Position numbers and translations under genes: made by a program
The notes under the pieces: generated by a model
Seen by the model: the letters and a program-made list of their open reading frames with translations, nothing else
Databases searched by the model: none
Told to the model about the DNA's origin: nothing
In this document: positions 8,743 to 17,368 of the stretch, in pieces
How positions within the stretch are numbered: the stretch's first letter is position 1
Layout of the letters: each line of letters opens with the position of its first letter
Source: Alphaproteobacteria bacterium
GTDB taxonomy: Bacteria; Pseudomonadota; Alphaproteobacteria; UBA9219
Length of the DNA: 46,539 nt
Assembly (NCBI GenBank): GCA_028691835.1
Contig: JAQUYN010000011.1
Location: 1 to 46,539 of the forward strand
Reading direction: 5' to 3'

Positions 8743-10380
8743 CTACGCCAGCTTTTCTGCAACGTAAGCGCGCACCTTATCAAGAGCAACACGTTCTTGT
8801 GTCGCCGTGTCACGATTACGGATTGTGACGGCTTGATCCTTAAGCGTTTCACCATCCACTGTAATACAAAACGGCGTGCCGGCTTCGTCCATACGCGCAT
8901 AACGTTTGCCGATAGATTGCTTGGCGTCGTACTGGCACGTATAGGTTTGGCGCAAATCCATATAAAGCTTTTCAGCAATTTCCGGCATGCCATCCTTGTT
9001 CATCAACGGGAAGATGCCCAGCTTGATCGGCGCAAGACTTGGCTTGATCTTCAACCATTCCGGCGAAGCGCGGCTCTCGTCATATTGATAGGCTTCAGAC
9101 AAAAGCAAAAGCACACCACGTGTCAAGCCGCTGGCAGGTTCAACAACGTGAGGCACATAACGGCGGCCAGCTTCCTGATCGATGTAATCAAGCGTCTGCT
9201 TACTGAACTCGGAATGCTGTTTCAAATCATAGTCCGTACGATAAGCAACGCCTTCAAGCTCGCCAAAACCGGGGGCGGTAAACGGCCAGCGATATTCAAT
9301 GTCCGAAGTGCCCTTGGAATAATGAGCCAGCTCATCTTCAGGAATAACGTGACGGTAAAGATTTTCCTTCTTACAGCCGATGCTCTCCCACCAGCGCATA
9401 CGTTCAGCAACCCAGAATTCATACCACATCATGCCGTCTTCCGGCGCGCAGAAGAATTCCATTTCCATCTGCTCGAACTCGCGAGAGCGGAAGATAAAGT
9501 TGCGCGGCGTAACTTCGTTGCGGAATGACTTGCCAACCTGCGCAACACCGAAGGGAGGCTTCACGCGTGTCGTATCGATAATGTTCTTATATTGCAAGAA
9601 AATGCCTTGCGCTGTTTCGGGGCGCAGATAGACTTTGCTCGCTTCATCTTGCACAACGCCAGCATGTGTTTCGAACATCAGGTTGAACATACGCGGCTCT
9701 GTCAAATCGCCACCACATTCTGGGCAAGGAGTTTGAAGGCCCGTAATGTTCTTCTGTTCAGTTGCAAGATAGCTAAGCAAACTGGCCAATGGCAACGATT
9801 GGGTTGCATTTGCCTTCATATCCTCCGCAAGCCCCGACAATGTGATGTCTGGTTTTCTGACGAAGGCAAGCCCTGGGGCTAGTTTCTTTCCTTTACGTTG
9901 AGCCCATTGAAGCGCCTTGGCCGCATCAAAAAGGACAGCCTCGCCCATCATTGCATCGACACTCAATGTGTCCGTTGCAGCAACTTGCATAGCTTCAGCA
10001 AAAGACAAGGCCCATTTCGACTCGCGCATAAGATCTGGAACGTGATCAGCACGAAAAAGTTTCTTGCAATGACGGCAGGTCTGCATCGGATCGGCAAAAC
10101 CGCCGACGTGGCCAGATGCGTGCCATGTGCGCGGATGCTGAATGATCGAACTGTCGAGACCGACAATGCTGAGCGGTTTGCCATCAGGACCCAACGGGGG
10201 ACACTCAACCATATCGTGCCACCACTGGTCGCGCAGGTTATTCTTAAGTTGGCAACCGAGTGGACCAAAATCCCAAAAACCGTTGAGGCCACCATAAATC
10301 TCTGAAGCTTGATAGATAAATCCACGGCGCTTGGACAAAGAAACAATACGGCTCATCAATGAGGTTTCTGGCTTCGACAT
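8743..10380 (-). CDS. glyS: glycine--tRNA ligase, one-subunit (alpha2) type
   Basis: This class II synthetase charges tRNA-Gly in the cytoplasm. The 545-residue protein begins 'MSKPETSLMSRIVSLSKRRG', with a GGGAAG site upstream of 10380. 'YGGLNGFWDFGPLGCQLKNN' is the conserved motif 1 region of archaeal/eukaryotic-type GlyRS. 'FRNEVTPRNFIFRSREFEQM' is motif 2, and 'EPASGLTRGVLLLLSEAY' is motif 3. Two Cys/His clusters ('CRHCKKLFRADH' and 'CPECGGDL') could bind zinc. The C-terminal 100 residues are the anticodon-binding domain ('KLGIFPLMNKDGMPEIAEKL'). Most alphaproteobacteria use the tetrameric GlyQ/GlyS enzyme, so this homodimeric type is unusual for the class. Confidence 0.96.
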   Translation of the reverse strand: MSKPETSLMSRIVSLSKRRGFIYQASEIYGGLNGFWDFGPLGCQLKNNLRDQWWHDMVECPPLGPDGKPLSIVGLDSSIIQHPRTWHASGHVGGFADPMQTCRHCKKLFRADHVPDLMRESKWALSFAEAMQVAATDTLSVDAMMGEAVLFDAAKALQWAQRKGKKLAPGLAFVRKPDITLSGLAEDMKANATQSLPLASLLSYLATEQKNITGLQTPCPECGGDLTEPRMFNLMFETHAGVVQDEASKVYLRPETAQGIFLQYKNIIDTTRVKPPFGVAQVGKSFRNEVTPRNFIFRSREFEQMEMEFFCAPEDGMMWYEFWVAERMRWWESIGCKKENLYRHVIPEDELAHYSKGTSDIEYRWPFTAPGFGELEGVAYRTDYDLKQHSEFSKQTLDYIDQEAGRRYVPHVVEPASGLTRGVLLLLSEAYQYDESRASPEWLKIKPSLAPIKLGIFPLMNKDGMPEIAEKLYMDLRQTYTCQYDAKQSIGKRYARMDEAGTPFCITVDGETLKDQAVTIRNRDTATQERVALDKVRAYVAEKLA

Positions 10381-10506
10381 TTGGTACTTCCCATGTTGCA
10401 AAAAGTCACTTCCGCACGCGCCCCCAACGGACCCTGCGAGCCTTCAGCTATAACATGGTGATTTCAATCAGTAAATGACGGGTTTGCTGGAAAGACGACT
10501 TTTAAA

Positions 10507-11370
10507 TTACGAAAGGTGAATCCCGATAGATTGGGTCGGACAGCGTTTTTTATCACGTCTTGATAATTCGCCCTGCTCCTGCTTATTCACCGTTGGAACA
10601 AAAGAAATGGCAAGATTACGTCCTTCCCGATAGTCCGAATAAAGCATAGGCTCAGCTCTACCGGGAACATAAAGAGCTACGCGGTTCCTTGGATTACCCT
10701 TAGACGTAAAAGAAATCCCCTTAAGGGTTGCCTCGCCCTTAGCTTTATAAAGGGCAAGATCAGCGTTTTCTTTCATTTCTTCTGGCGATTCCCCGTCTGC
10801 TAATACAGCACCGCCGATACTTGATGTAATGGGAATAACTGTCTTAGCCTCATCGTTTAGAACGAGCAGGTTTGATTCAATCATCTTGCGAATATTTTCT
10901 CCGATAACCCCAACAATATCTAATGGTTCTTGGATGCCAGAAGCAATTGAGAGAAGAACGACAAACTCATCGCCCCCAATTCTGGCTATAAAATCTTCCT
11001 TACGCAAAGCATCCTTCATCGATTTCACAGCGTGCTTGAGTAATAAATCCCCAGTATCATGGCCATATGTGTCATTAACTCGCTTAAACTCATCCAAATC
11101 AATGAAAAGAAGAGAATAGTCCTTTTTGTCTGCCGCACGACGGTGGGGATTACTTTTTCCAGATTCCCTTTGTTCAACAATGGCATTAAGCCGATGTTGA
11201 AAAGCTAAAAGATTAGGAAGACCAGTCAATGGATCCGTCATGGCCAATTGAGCGGCCTGCGCCGCCTGCGCCTGCGCCCGTACATACGATGCATTGAGTG
11301 CAGCATACTTCTTCGTCGATTGAATTGCAGCGACTCTGCCACGCAAACCTTTGGGAGACTTACCAATCAA
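10507..11370 (-). CDS. diguanylate cyclase (GGDEF domain)
   Basis: The 287-residue protein has a short N-terminal helix rich in Ala/Gln (about 25-43), then a complete GGDEF domain (about 45-220). 'DPLTGLPNLLAF' opens the domain, 'LFIDLDEFKRVNDTYGHDTG' holds the metal-binding Asp, and the catalytic signature GGDEF is at 132-136. RKED at 123-126, five residues before it, matches the RxxD inhibitory site for c-di-GMP feedback. There is no signal peptide or sensor domain, so it is cytoplasmic. The only start in frame after a stop is a TTG, eight bases after GAAAGG. A basic tail of about 65 residues after the domain has no family match I know. It should make c-di-GMP from two GTP. Confidence 0.93.
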   Translation of the reverse strand: MIGKSPKGLRGRVAAIQSTKKYAALNASYVRAQAQAAQAAQLAMTDPLTGLPNLLAFQHRLNAIVEQRESGKSNPHRRAADKKDYSLLFIDLDEFKRVNDTYGHDTGDLLLKHAVKSMKDALRKEDFIARIGGDEFVVLLSIASGIQEPLDIVGVIGENIRKMIESNLLVLNDEAKTVIPITSSIGGAVLADGESPEEMKENADLALYKAKGEATLKGISFTSKGNPRNRVALYVPGRAEPMLYSDYREGRNLAISFVPTVNKQEQGELSRRDKKRCPTQSIGIHLS

Positions 11371-11459
11371 TGTGTATGCCTTTCTAGCAAATTAGCCCCT
11401 AATTATATCTGAATATAATGAATCTACAGTAACTATTGTTATATAATAGGCCGCAAGCT

Positions 11460-11473
11460 TCGATTTTAATCAA
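11460..11473 (+). promoter_or_regulatory. FNR-type box upstream of pflB
   Basis: TCGAT-TTTA-ATCAA differs from the FNR/ANR/FixK consensus TTGAT-N4-ATCAA at one base. It lies in the 359-bp gap between the divergent cyclase and pflB genes, 257 bp before the pflB start, so activation of pflB from it would need a long leader. An imperfect hairpin (GCACT-T-GCAC with GTGCAGTGC) lies nearby, about 11560-11590. The fit with an oxygen-sensitive enzyme supports the call; binding is not shown. Confidence 0.45.
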
Positions 11474-11729
11474 ATATTAATATTTCGTTGGCGCGATGTA
11501 GCACATATTTTTGGTTGCGGTAAGGAAAAAGTAATAACGAATATGTGGGTAAGCACTTCGCACTTGCACACAGTATATGGTGCAGTGCAGCACAAGAATT
11601 TGCCTAAAACATCATGATTTCATTTGTATTTTGTGATAAACGAAACTATGAGATCGAATGAAATAAAGAAGTCGTCACCCTCCGCTTTTGACCCCGTCCC
11701 TGTGATGACTATAGCATCGGAGTATTTTA

Positions 11730-14012
11730 ATGAAATCTTCTGCAGTCCGCTCACAAATCGACCCTCAAAACCCGAAAGACGCCATGAACATGAACGTTCC
11801 GCCCTTCAAATTTTCTACTTGGCAGCATCAAATCAATTTACGCGACTTTATTCAGACTAATTTCGTTCCCTATGAAGGCGATGAAAGCTTTCTCACCGAA
11901 CCAACACCACGTACGCGGGCGCTATGGCAACAGGTCATGGAGCTTATCAAGGCCGAAACGGCCAAGGGTGGTACGCTGGATATGGACACCTCGGTCGTAT
12001 CAACTATAACCTCCCACGCCGCTGGCTATATTGATGAATCACTGGAAGAAATTGTGGGTCTCCAAACCGATAAACCATTCAAACGCGCCTTAATGCCTTT
12101 TGGTGGGTTCCGGGTAGCTGAAGATGCACTGACAGCCTATGGCTATGAAATCGCCCCCGAGGTTCGTGAAGTTTTCACAAAATATCGAAAAACCCACAAT
12201 GAAGGCGTTTTTGATGCTTACACCTCCACAATCAAAAAAGCACGTAAGGCGGGCATCGTTACAGGACTGCCCGATGGGTATGGTCGTGGGCGCATCATTG
12301 GCGATTATCGTCGCATCGCGCTTTACGGAACCACGCGCCTGATCGAAGACCGCAAGCAACAGATGGCGCTTCTTGACAACACCATCAACGAAGAAACCAT
12401 ACGCCTGCGCGAAGAAATGTCCGACCAGATCAAAGCGATCAAGGATATGGAAAAGATGGCGCAGTCTTATGGCTATGACATTCGTCGCCCAGCCGTATCG
12501 GCACAGGAAGCCGTGCAATGGCTCTATTTCGGGTATCTCGCCGCCGTCAAAGAACAGAATGGCGCGGCGATGTCTCTGGGGCGCGTATCTACGTTCCTTG
12601 ATATCTACTTCGAACGCGACATGAAAGCGGGTCTTCTCGATGAAACGCAGGCGCAAGAAATTATTGATCATTTCGTGATGAAGCTGCGCATGGTTCGCTT
12701 TGCCCGCACGCCCGAATATAATTCACTGTTCTCTGGCGATCCCACATGGGTAACGGAATGCATCGGCGGTATGGGGGAAGATGGCCGTCCATTGGTCACG
12801 AAGACCTCATTCCGCATGCTCCATACGCTAACGAACCTTGGCCCCGCGCCCGAACCTAATCTGACCGTCCTTTGGTCCGAACGCCTCCCCAAGGGCTTTA
12901 AAGATTTCTGCGCCAACACGTCGATCCAAACAAGTTCAATCCAGTACGAAAACGACGACGTTATGCGTCCTTATTGGGGCGATGATTACGGCATCGCCTG
13001 CTGCGTGTCGGCGATGCGCATTGGCAAGCAAATGCAGTTCTTTGGGGCTCGCGCCAATCTGGCGAAGGCGTTGCTATATGCCATCAACGGTGGAAAAGAC
13101 GAAATGAGCGGCGATCAAATCGCGCCCGCTTTCGCCCCCATCACAGGTGATGTTCTGAACTATGACGAAGTTATGGGTAAGCTCGATACCATGATGGAGT
13201 GGCTGTCACAGGTTTATATGGACGCGCTCAACATCATCCATTTCATGCATGATAAATACTGCTATGAAAAAATCGAGATGGCACTTCATGATCGCGACAT
13301 TCTGCGCACCATGGCTTGCGGCATTGCTGGTCTTTCCGTTGTTGCGGATTCGCTCTCGGCCATTAAATTTGCAAAAGTAGGGATCATCCGTGACGAACGG
13401 GGTCTTGCTACCGACTTCACCATTGAGGGCGAGTATCCACAATACGGCAACAATGATGATCGTGTGGACAGCATTGCCGTGTCTTTGGTCGAAAGTTTTA
13501 TGAACAAGCTACGCGCCAAGAAAACCTATCGCAATGCCGTACCGACCATGTCCGTTTTGACGATTACGTCCAACGTCGTTTATGGCAAAAAGACAGGCAG
13601 CACGCCCGATGGACGCAAGGCCGGTGAACCCTTTGCACCGGGGGCAAACCCGATGCATGGTCGCGACAAAAAGGGTGCACTCGCTTCGTTGATCTCCGTC
13701 GCCAAGCTTCCTTATGAATATGCACAGGACGGTATTTCCAACACCTTCTCCATTGTTCCAGAAGCTTTAGGTAAAACAAAGAATGACCGCATCAACAACC
13801 TTGCGGGACTTCTGGATGGCTATTTCGGGCGCAACGCGCATCACATAAACGTCAACGTTTTTCAACGCGAGACGCTTCTTGATGCCATGGATCATCCCGA
13901 AAAATATCCGCAACTGACCGTCCGCGTTTCCGGCTATGCCGTCAATTTTATCAAGCTGACACGTGAACAACAGATGGATGTTGTGAACCGCACATTCCAT
14001 CGGTCAATGTAA
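11730..14012 (+). CDS. pflB: pyruvate formate-lyase (formate acetyltransferase)
   Basis: This glycyl-radical enzyme splits pyruvate with CoA into acetyl-CoA and formate without oxygen. The 760-residue length equals the family norm. The two catalytic cysteines are C424-C425 in '[11 protein letters not shown]', and the glycyl radical sits at G735 in '[10 protein letters not shown]'. '[20 protein letters not shown]' is the conserved loop near the C-terminal part. GGAG is placed seven bases before the ATG at 11730; a second ATG 18 codons later has no such site. The activase gene follows directly, so both are probably one transcript. An FNR-type box upstream suggests induction at low oxygen. Confidence 0.97.
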   Translation: MKSSAVRSQIDPQNPKDAMNMNVPPFKFSTWQHQINLRDFIQTNFVPYEGDESFLTEPTPRTRALWQQVMELIKAETAKGGTLDMDTSVVSTITSHAAGYIDESLEEIVGLQTDKPFKRALMPFGGFRVAEDALTAYGYEIAPEVREVFTKYRKTHNEGVFDAYTSTIKKARKAGIVTGLPDGYGRGRIIGDYRRIALYGTTRLIEDRKQQMALLDNTINEETIRLREEMSDQIKAIKDMEKMAQSYGYDIRRPAVSAQEAVQWLYFGYLAAVKEQNGAAMSLGRVSTFLDIYFERDMKAGLLDETQAQEIIDHFVMKLRMVRFARTPEYNSLFSGDPTWVTECIGGMGEDGRPLVTKTSFRMLHTLTNLGPAPEPNLTVLWSERLPKGFKDFCANTSIQTSSIQYENDDVMRPYWGDDYGIACCVSAMRIGKQMQFFGARANLAKALLYAINGGKDEMSGDQIAPAFAPITGDVLNYDEVMGKLDTMMEWLSQVYMDALNIIHFMHDKYCYEKIEMALHDRDILRTMACGIAGLSVVADSLSAIKFAKVGIIRDERGLATDFTIEGEYPQYGNNDDRVDSIAVSLVESFMNKLRAKKTYRNAVPTMSVLTITSNVVYGKKTGSTPDGRKAGEPFAPGANPMHGRDKKGALASLISVAKLPYEYAQDGISNTFSIVPEALGKTKNDRINNLAGLLDGYFGRNAHHINVNVFQRETLLDAMDHPEKYPQLTVRVSGYAVNFIKLTREQQMDVVNRTFHRSM

Positions 14013-14093
14013 AAAGGAGCATTTAGCATATCGCATTTGATATTGTGGGAAAAACCCTTCTATCAATTTCGATTGCTAAACGTGAAATGCCAA

Positions 14094-14831
14094 ATGCCAA
14101 ATACTCAAGAAGGCTATATCCACTCCGTCGAAACGGCAGGCACCGTCGATGGACCGGGCATGCGGTTTGTCGTGTTTGTTTCTGGCTGCCCGATGCGTTG
14201 TTTATACTGCCACAATCCAGATACGCGGAATATGAAAGACGGCAAACTGACAAGGGCAAAAGACCTCGTTGCCGAAATTATGGAATACAGCGATTTCATC
14301 AAGCGAACTGGTGGCGGCGTAACGATAAGCGGCGGCGAACCTCTGTTCCAACAAAAATTTGTCACAGCCATCCTAAAAGGCTGCAAAGAACATGGCCTTC
14401 ACACCGCCGTGGACACATCAGGCTATCTGGGCAAGATGATCAAGCAAGAATTGCTCGACCTTACCGACCTTTTCCTGCTCGACATCAAGTCTTTTGATCC
14501 AGCGACCCACGAAAAGGTCACGGGCAAAAAACTAGCCCCCACTCTGGATTTTGCGCGACATCTCGCCGCCATTGGCAAACCCATGTGGGTACGATGCGTG
14601 ATTGTGCCGAACCTAACGGATGACCTTGACGTTCTAGGCAAACTTGCTGATTTCCTCAAGGAACTCGGCAATGTCGAGAAGGTGGAAGTTCTTCCTTTCC
14701 ACAAAATGGGCGAAGCAAAATGGGAGGCGTTAGGCCTAACATATCAGCTCAAAAACACCCAGCCCCCCTCTCCTGATCTCATTCAACATATCCACGAGAT
14801 TTTCGCAGCTCGTGGATTGAGTGTGGTCTAA
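14094..14831 (+). CDS. pflA: pyruvate formate-lyase activating enzyme (radical SAM)
   Basis: This enzyme installs the glycyl radical in PflB using a 4Fe-4S cluster and S-adenosylmethionine. The cluster motif CxxxCxxC is in 'SGCPMRCLYCHNPD', preceded by 'GTVDGPGMRFVVF'. 'GGGVTISGGEPLFQ' is the family SAM-binding stretch, and 'DTSGY' and 'LDIKSFD' are also conserved. Start choice is difficult. The ATG at 14094 gives 245 residues, matching the usual length, but has no ribosome site. A perfect AAGGAG at 14014-14019 is followed eight bases later by ATA at 14028, in frame, and by TTG at 14037. Either a non-AUG start adds about 20 residues or about 70 bp separate the ribosome site from the true start. 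Confidence 0.93.
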   Translation: MPNTQEGYIHSVETAGTVDGPGMRFVVFVSGCPMRCLYCHNPDTRNMKDGKLTRAKDLVAEIMEYSDFIKRTGGGVTISGGEPLFQQKFVTAILKGCKEHGLHTAVDTSGYLGKMIKQELLDLTDLFLLDIKSFDPATHEKVTGKKLAPTLDFARHLAAIGKPMWVRCVIVPNLTDDLDVLGKLADFLKELGNVEKVEVLPFHKMGEAKWEALGLTYQLKNTQPPSPDLIQHIHEIFAARGLSVV

Positions 14832-14954
14832 TACCAACAGCCCTATGAAATGATGGTGTGGACGGCTTCCCCCCGAACGGTATCGATGTACCATAACCCG
14901 AGTTATGGGTTTAACACACTGATAAAATTAAGAACGGTGTCATTGATTTGGCCT

Positions 14955-15136
14955 TATACCAACCCTCGAATGAAAGCATCCAATCAGATCACGAGCGGTT
15001 GCGAGGAGGGATCCTCTCGCCGGACAGACCTCTCCTTTAAAAACAAAGCGCCCGTCCGGCGAGAGGATCGCGAGGCGCAGAATGAGTGATTAAGAGCGGC
15101 CCTTTCAATGAGCCCGTTCATAGGCCCGCTGGTATA
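14955..15136 (-). repeat. MITE-like palindromic element type 1, copy 1 (inverted)
   Basis: This is a near-complete copy in the opposite orientation to those at 18095 and 42393. It begins TATACCAACCCTCGAATG and ends with the complement of TATACCAGCGGGCCTATGAA. The centre holds a long inverted repeat around GGATCCTCTCGCCGGAC and GTCCGGCGAGAGGATC. It fills the middle of the 463-bp gap after pflA; no gene is seen in that gap. Confidence 0.85.
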
Positions 15137-15145
15137 ACCGTCTGC

Positions 15146-15179
15146 TAGAGCAGATCGCGATTACCCCCGAACCGCTCTA
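15146..15179. repeat. short REP-like palindrome (TAGAGC...GCTCTA)
   Basis: TAGAGC (15146-15151) pairs with GCTCTA (15174-15179) around a 22-base centre. The complement of its left half, GATCTGCTCTAGC, matches the tandem units at 28867-28995. Palindromes bounded in this way are frequent between alphaproteobacterial genes. Confidence 0.5.
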
Positions 15180-15204
15180 AATTGACATCATGGCCTAAAC
15201 AAAA

Positions 15205-15249
15205 CCCCTGCCCGGACTTTCGGCCAACGCGAGATGTCCGAGACAGGGG
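15205..15249. terminator. hairpin with T-run, likely terminator
   Basis: CCCCTGCCCGGAC pairs imperfectly with GTCCGAGACAGGGG. On the minus strand it is followed by TTTTGTTT, so it may back up the closer terminator of the histone-like gene. Confidence 0.5.
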
Positions 15250-15260
15250 CTTTCGTTAAG

Positions 15261-15287
15261 TAAAAGAAAAGCGCCCCGAAAGACGCT
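15261..15287 (-). terminator. Rho-independent terminator of the histone-like gene
   Basis: Read on the minus strand, AGCGTC and GGCGCT form a 6-bp stem (one G-U pair) with loop TTTCG, followed by TTTTCTTTT, eight bases after the stop codon. Confidence 0.65.
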
Positions 15288-15294
15288 TACCACA

Positions 15295-15381
15295 TTACTT
15301 CTTTTTAGCCGCTGTCTTCTTGGCAGGGGCCTTTTTTGCCGCTACTTTTTTCACAGGAGCCTTCTTTTTTGCTGCAGGCAT
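15295..15381 (-). CDS. tiny Lys/Ala-rich histone H1-like peptide
   Basis: The frame is open further upstream, but a strong GGAGG site at 15387-15391 points to the paired ATG codons at 15384 and 15381, giving 28 or 29 residues. The product is 'MPAAKKKAPVKKVAAKK' followed by 'APAKKTAAKKK'. It consists only of Met, Pro, Ala, Lys, Val and Thr in AAKK/PAKK steps, like the tails of bacterial histone H1-like and HU-fusion proteins. It probably binds DNA or RNA through charge. Its own terminator lies eight bases after the stop, which supports a real single gene. A standalone tail without a globular domain is unusual. Confidence 0.65.
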   Translation of the reverse strand: MPAAKKKAPVKKVAAKKAPAKKTAAKKK

Positions 15382-15615
15382 CATATCCTCCAAAACATTA
15401 AGTCTGTTGTGTGATAATTGGTCCGATAAGGGACCGTTGCCCACCTTGACCCAAACCAGTAAATAACGACTCAGTTGGTTCATATCGAATGGGCAATTAT
15501 TTATTTCATGGACTTTACTAACGAGTGGTAAACAAAATAGGTAAACGCCAAAAATGGCAATAAGTCGTTTTCTTTGCCCGAAATATGTATTATGAACAAG
15601 ACCTCACGCACGCGT

Positions 15616-15692
15616 GGGCCTGTAGCTCAGTTGGTTAGAGCGGTCCGCTCATAACGGATTGGTCGTAGGTTCAAATCCTACCGGGCCCACCA
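15616..15692 (+). tRNA. tRNA-Ile2 (anticodon CAU), alternatively elongator tRNA-Met
   Basis: A 77-base cloverleaf: acceptor GGGCCTG paired with CGGGCCC, D arm GCTC/GAGC, anticodon stem GTCCG/CGGAT around CTCATAA, T arm GTAGG/CCTAC, and encoded CCA. CAU anticodons mark initiator Met, elongator Met or the lysidine-modified Ile2. The body, with G1-C72 and 'CTCATAACGG', resembles the Ile2 form known in alphaproteobacteria; the Ile2/Met choice is from memory of the pattern. Confidence 0.9.
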
Positions 15693-15751
15693 CTTTTTGG
15701 CTTGTACAAACCGGACACATAGATAAAGTTATGGAAACCGACGCAACCGTG

Positions 15752-16288
15752 TCAATCATGAGCATGTGCTACATGCAGGCCTTCATTGGACTCGCGCAAA
15801 GCTGACATCAAGTATGAGTGGAACTTATAGGGATCGGCGACATGATCAATAGGCGAAATTCCTCCGCCTGTTCCCTTGACCATCAGCGTTCCATATCCTA
15901 ACAACCGCCCCATCACAGATTGATCAATTGTCGCACCTTCAACTTTTGTCATCATAAGCTCATAGCTCGTCGTTGCGATAAAGCCATGCTTGGCAATGAC
16001 ACGCTGATCCGTGACAACAAGTTCAGTCGAGAGTTGACGTATAAAGCTAAACACGAGATCCAGTGCGCCAAAGAAAATTATGGCAATAGCAATATATTTG
16101 ATAGGCGTTTCTAGATGGTGGGCAAAGTCCTCGCCAATAACAAGCCCCACAAGATCTTCACCTACATGTCCCAAAAGAGCACCCAAGAATGTCGTAAAAA
16201 TACCAGTCCTGTAAATAATCCAATGAAGCTGGGCTGAATAAATGATCCTCTCATTCGGCTGCATTGCTCGCTTGACGTAAGAACTCAT
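15752..16288 (-). CDS. membrane protein with bacterial PH domain
   Basis: The 178-residue product has two hydrophobic segments (about residues 25-52 and 62-83) that probably form membrane helices, separated by a short acidic loop. After them comes a bPH_2/DUF304-like beta region: 'STELVVTDQRVIAKHGFIA' then 'SYELMMTKVEGATIDQSVMG' and 'GYGTLMVKGTGG'. This order is the norm for YdbT/YdbS-like PH membrane proteins. A GAGGGG ribosome site precedes the ATG. It lies 27 bp downstream of trxB on the same strand and may be co-transcribed. Function in the family is poorly known. Confidence 0.82.
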   Translation of the reverse strand: MSSYVKRAMQPNERIIYSAQLHWIIYRTGIFTTFLGALLGHVGEDLVGLVIGEDFAHHLETPIKYIAIAIIFFGALDLVFSFIRQLSTELVVTDQRVIAKHGFIATTSYELMMTKVEGATIDQSVMGRLLGYGTLMVKGTGGGISPIDHVADPYKFHSYLMSALRESNEGLHVAHAHD

Positions 16289-16315
16289 AGGGGGCCCCTC
16301 ATGTAAAAAATGTCA

Positions 16316-17269
16316 TCAATCTTCAAGAGCCGCGAGATAATGCTCAACCTCTAAAGCGGCCATACATCCCATGCCAGCGGCGGTTACGGCCTGACGATAT
16401 TTCTTATCTTTAACATCACCCGCAGCAAACACACCATCAACATTTGTGGCTGTTGAGTCGGGCTTGGTAAGGATATAGCCCTCGCCATCCATCTCAACCT
16501 TACCCTTAAAAACCGAAGTCGCAGGAGAATGACCAATAGCAATGAAAACGCCATGCGTCGGGACGACCTGCACCACGTCCGTTTTGACATTACGCACAGC
16601 AACCCCCGTCACACCACGCGATGGCGTGTCTTCGCCCTTAATCTCTTCGACAACAGAATCCCAAATAACCGTGATCTTGGAATTTTTGGCCACACGGTCA
16701 CGTAATATCTTCTCTCCACGGAACTCATCACGGCGATGAATAATCGTCACATGATTGGTAAGTTGAGCAAGATAGAGGGCCTCTTCCATCGCAGAGTTAC
16801 CACCGCCGACAACAACAACATCTTTGCCGCGATAGAAAAAACCATCACACGTTGCGCAACCAGAAACGCCATAACCTTGATAGTAAGCTTCGCTGTCAAT
16901 CCCAAGCCATCTGGCTTGCGCCCCGGTGGCGATAACAATACTGTCAGCAATATAGACTGCGCCTGAATCACATTTGCACGTAAAAGGCTTATGTGCAAAA
17001 TCAACATCCGTGACCATATCATTCACTAATACCGACCCAACGCGTTCGGCCTGCGTCGCCATTTGTTCCATAAGCCATGGCCCCTGAACAGGCTCGGCAA
17101 AGCCGGGGTAATTCTCGACATCTGCTGTGATAGTCAATTGGCCGCCGGGCTGAAGGCCCTGAATGACGGTCGGGTTCAGATTTGCACGTGCTGCATAAAT
17201 AGCTGCCGTGTATCCGGCAGGTCCAGCGCCGATAACAAGTACCCTTGTATGAATAGGTTGCATGTGCAT
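16316..17269 (-). CDS. trxB: thioredoxin reductase
   Basis: This FAD enzyme passes electrons from NADPH to thioredoxin in the cytoplasm. 'VLVIGAGPAGYTAAIYAAR' is the FAD-binding GxGxxG/A fold. The redox-active disulphide is C138-A-T-C141 in 'SGCATCDGFFYRGK'. 'VVVVGGGNSAMEEALYLA' binds NADPH, and 'VDGVFAAGDV' is the second FAD signature. The 317-residue length is normal. Of the clustered GTG, ATG and ATG codons, the ATG at 17269 has the best spacing from AAGG. The divergent Cache gene begins 100 bp away. Confidence 0.97.
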   Translation of the reverse strand: MHMQPIHTRVLVIGAGPAGYTAAIYAARANLNPTVIQGLQPGGQLTITADVENYPGFAEPVQGPWLMEQMATQAERVGSVLVNDMVTDVDFAHKPFTCKCDSGAVYIADSIVIATGAQARWLGIDSEAYYQGYGVSGCATCDGFFYRGKDVVVVGGGNSAMEEALYLAQLTNHVTIIHRRDEFRGEKILRDRVAKNSKITVIWDSVVEEIKGEDTPSRGVTGVAVRNVKTDVVQVVPTHGVFIAIGHSPATSVFKGKVEMDGEGYILTKPDSTATNVDGVFAAGDVKDKKYRQAVTAAGMGCMAALEVEHYLAALED

Positions 17270-17368
17270 CACACCTTTTCCATTAAATTAGAAAAACCTT
17301 GTAAACTTAGCATATCAGTCGAGCGATTATATTAAGCTGCAGGCAACACTCAAACCATGAGGACAAAT

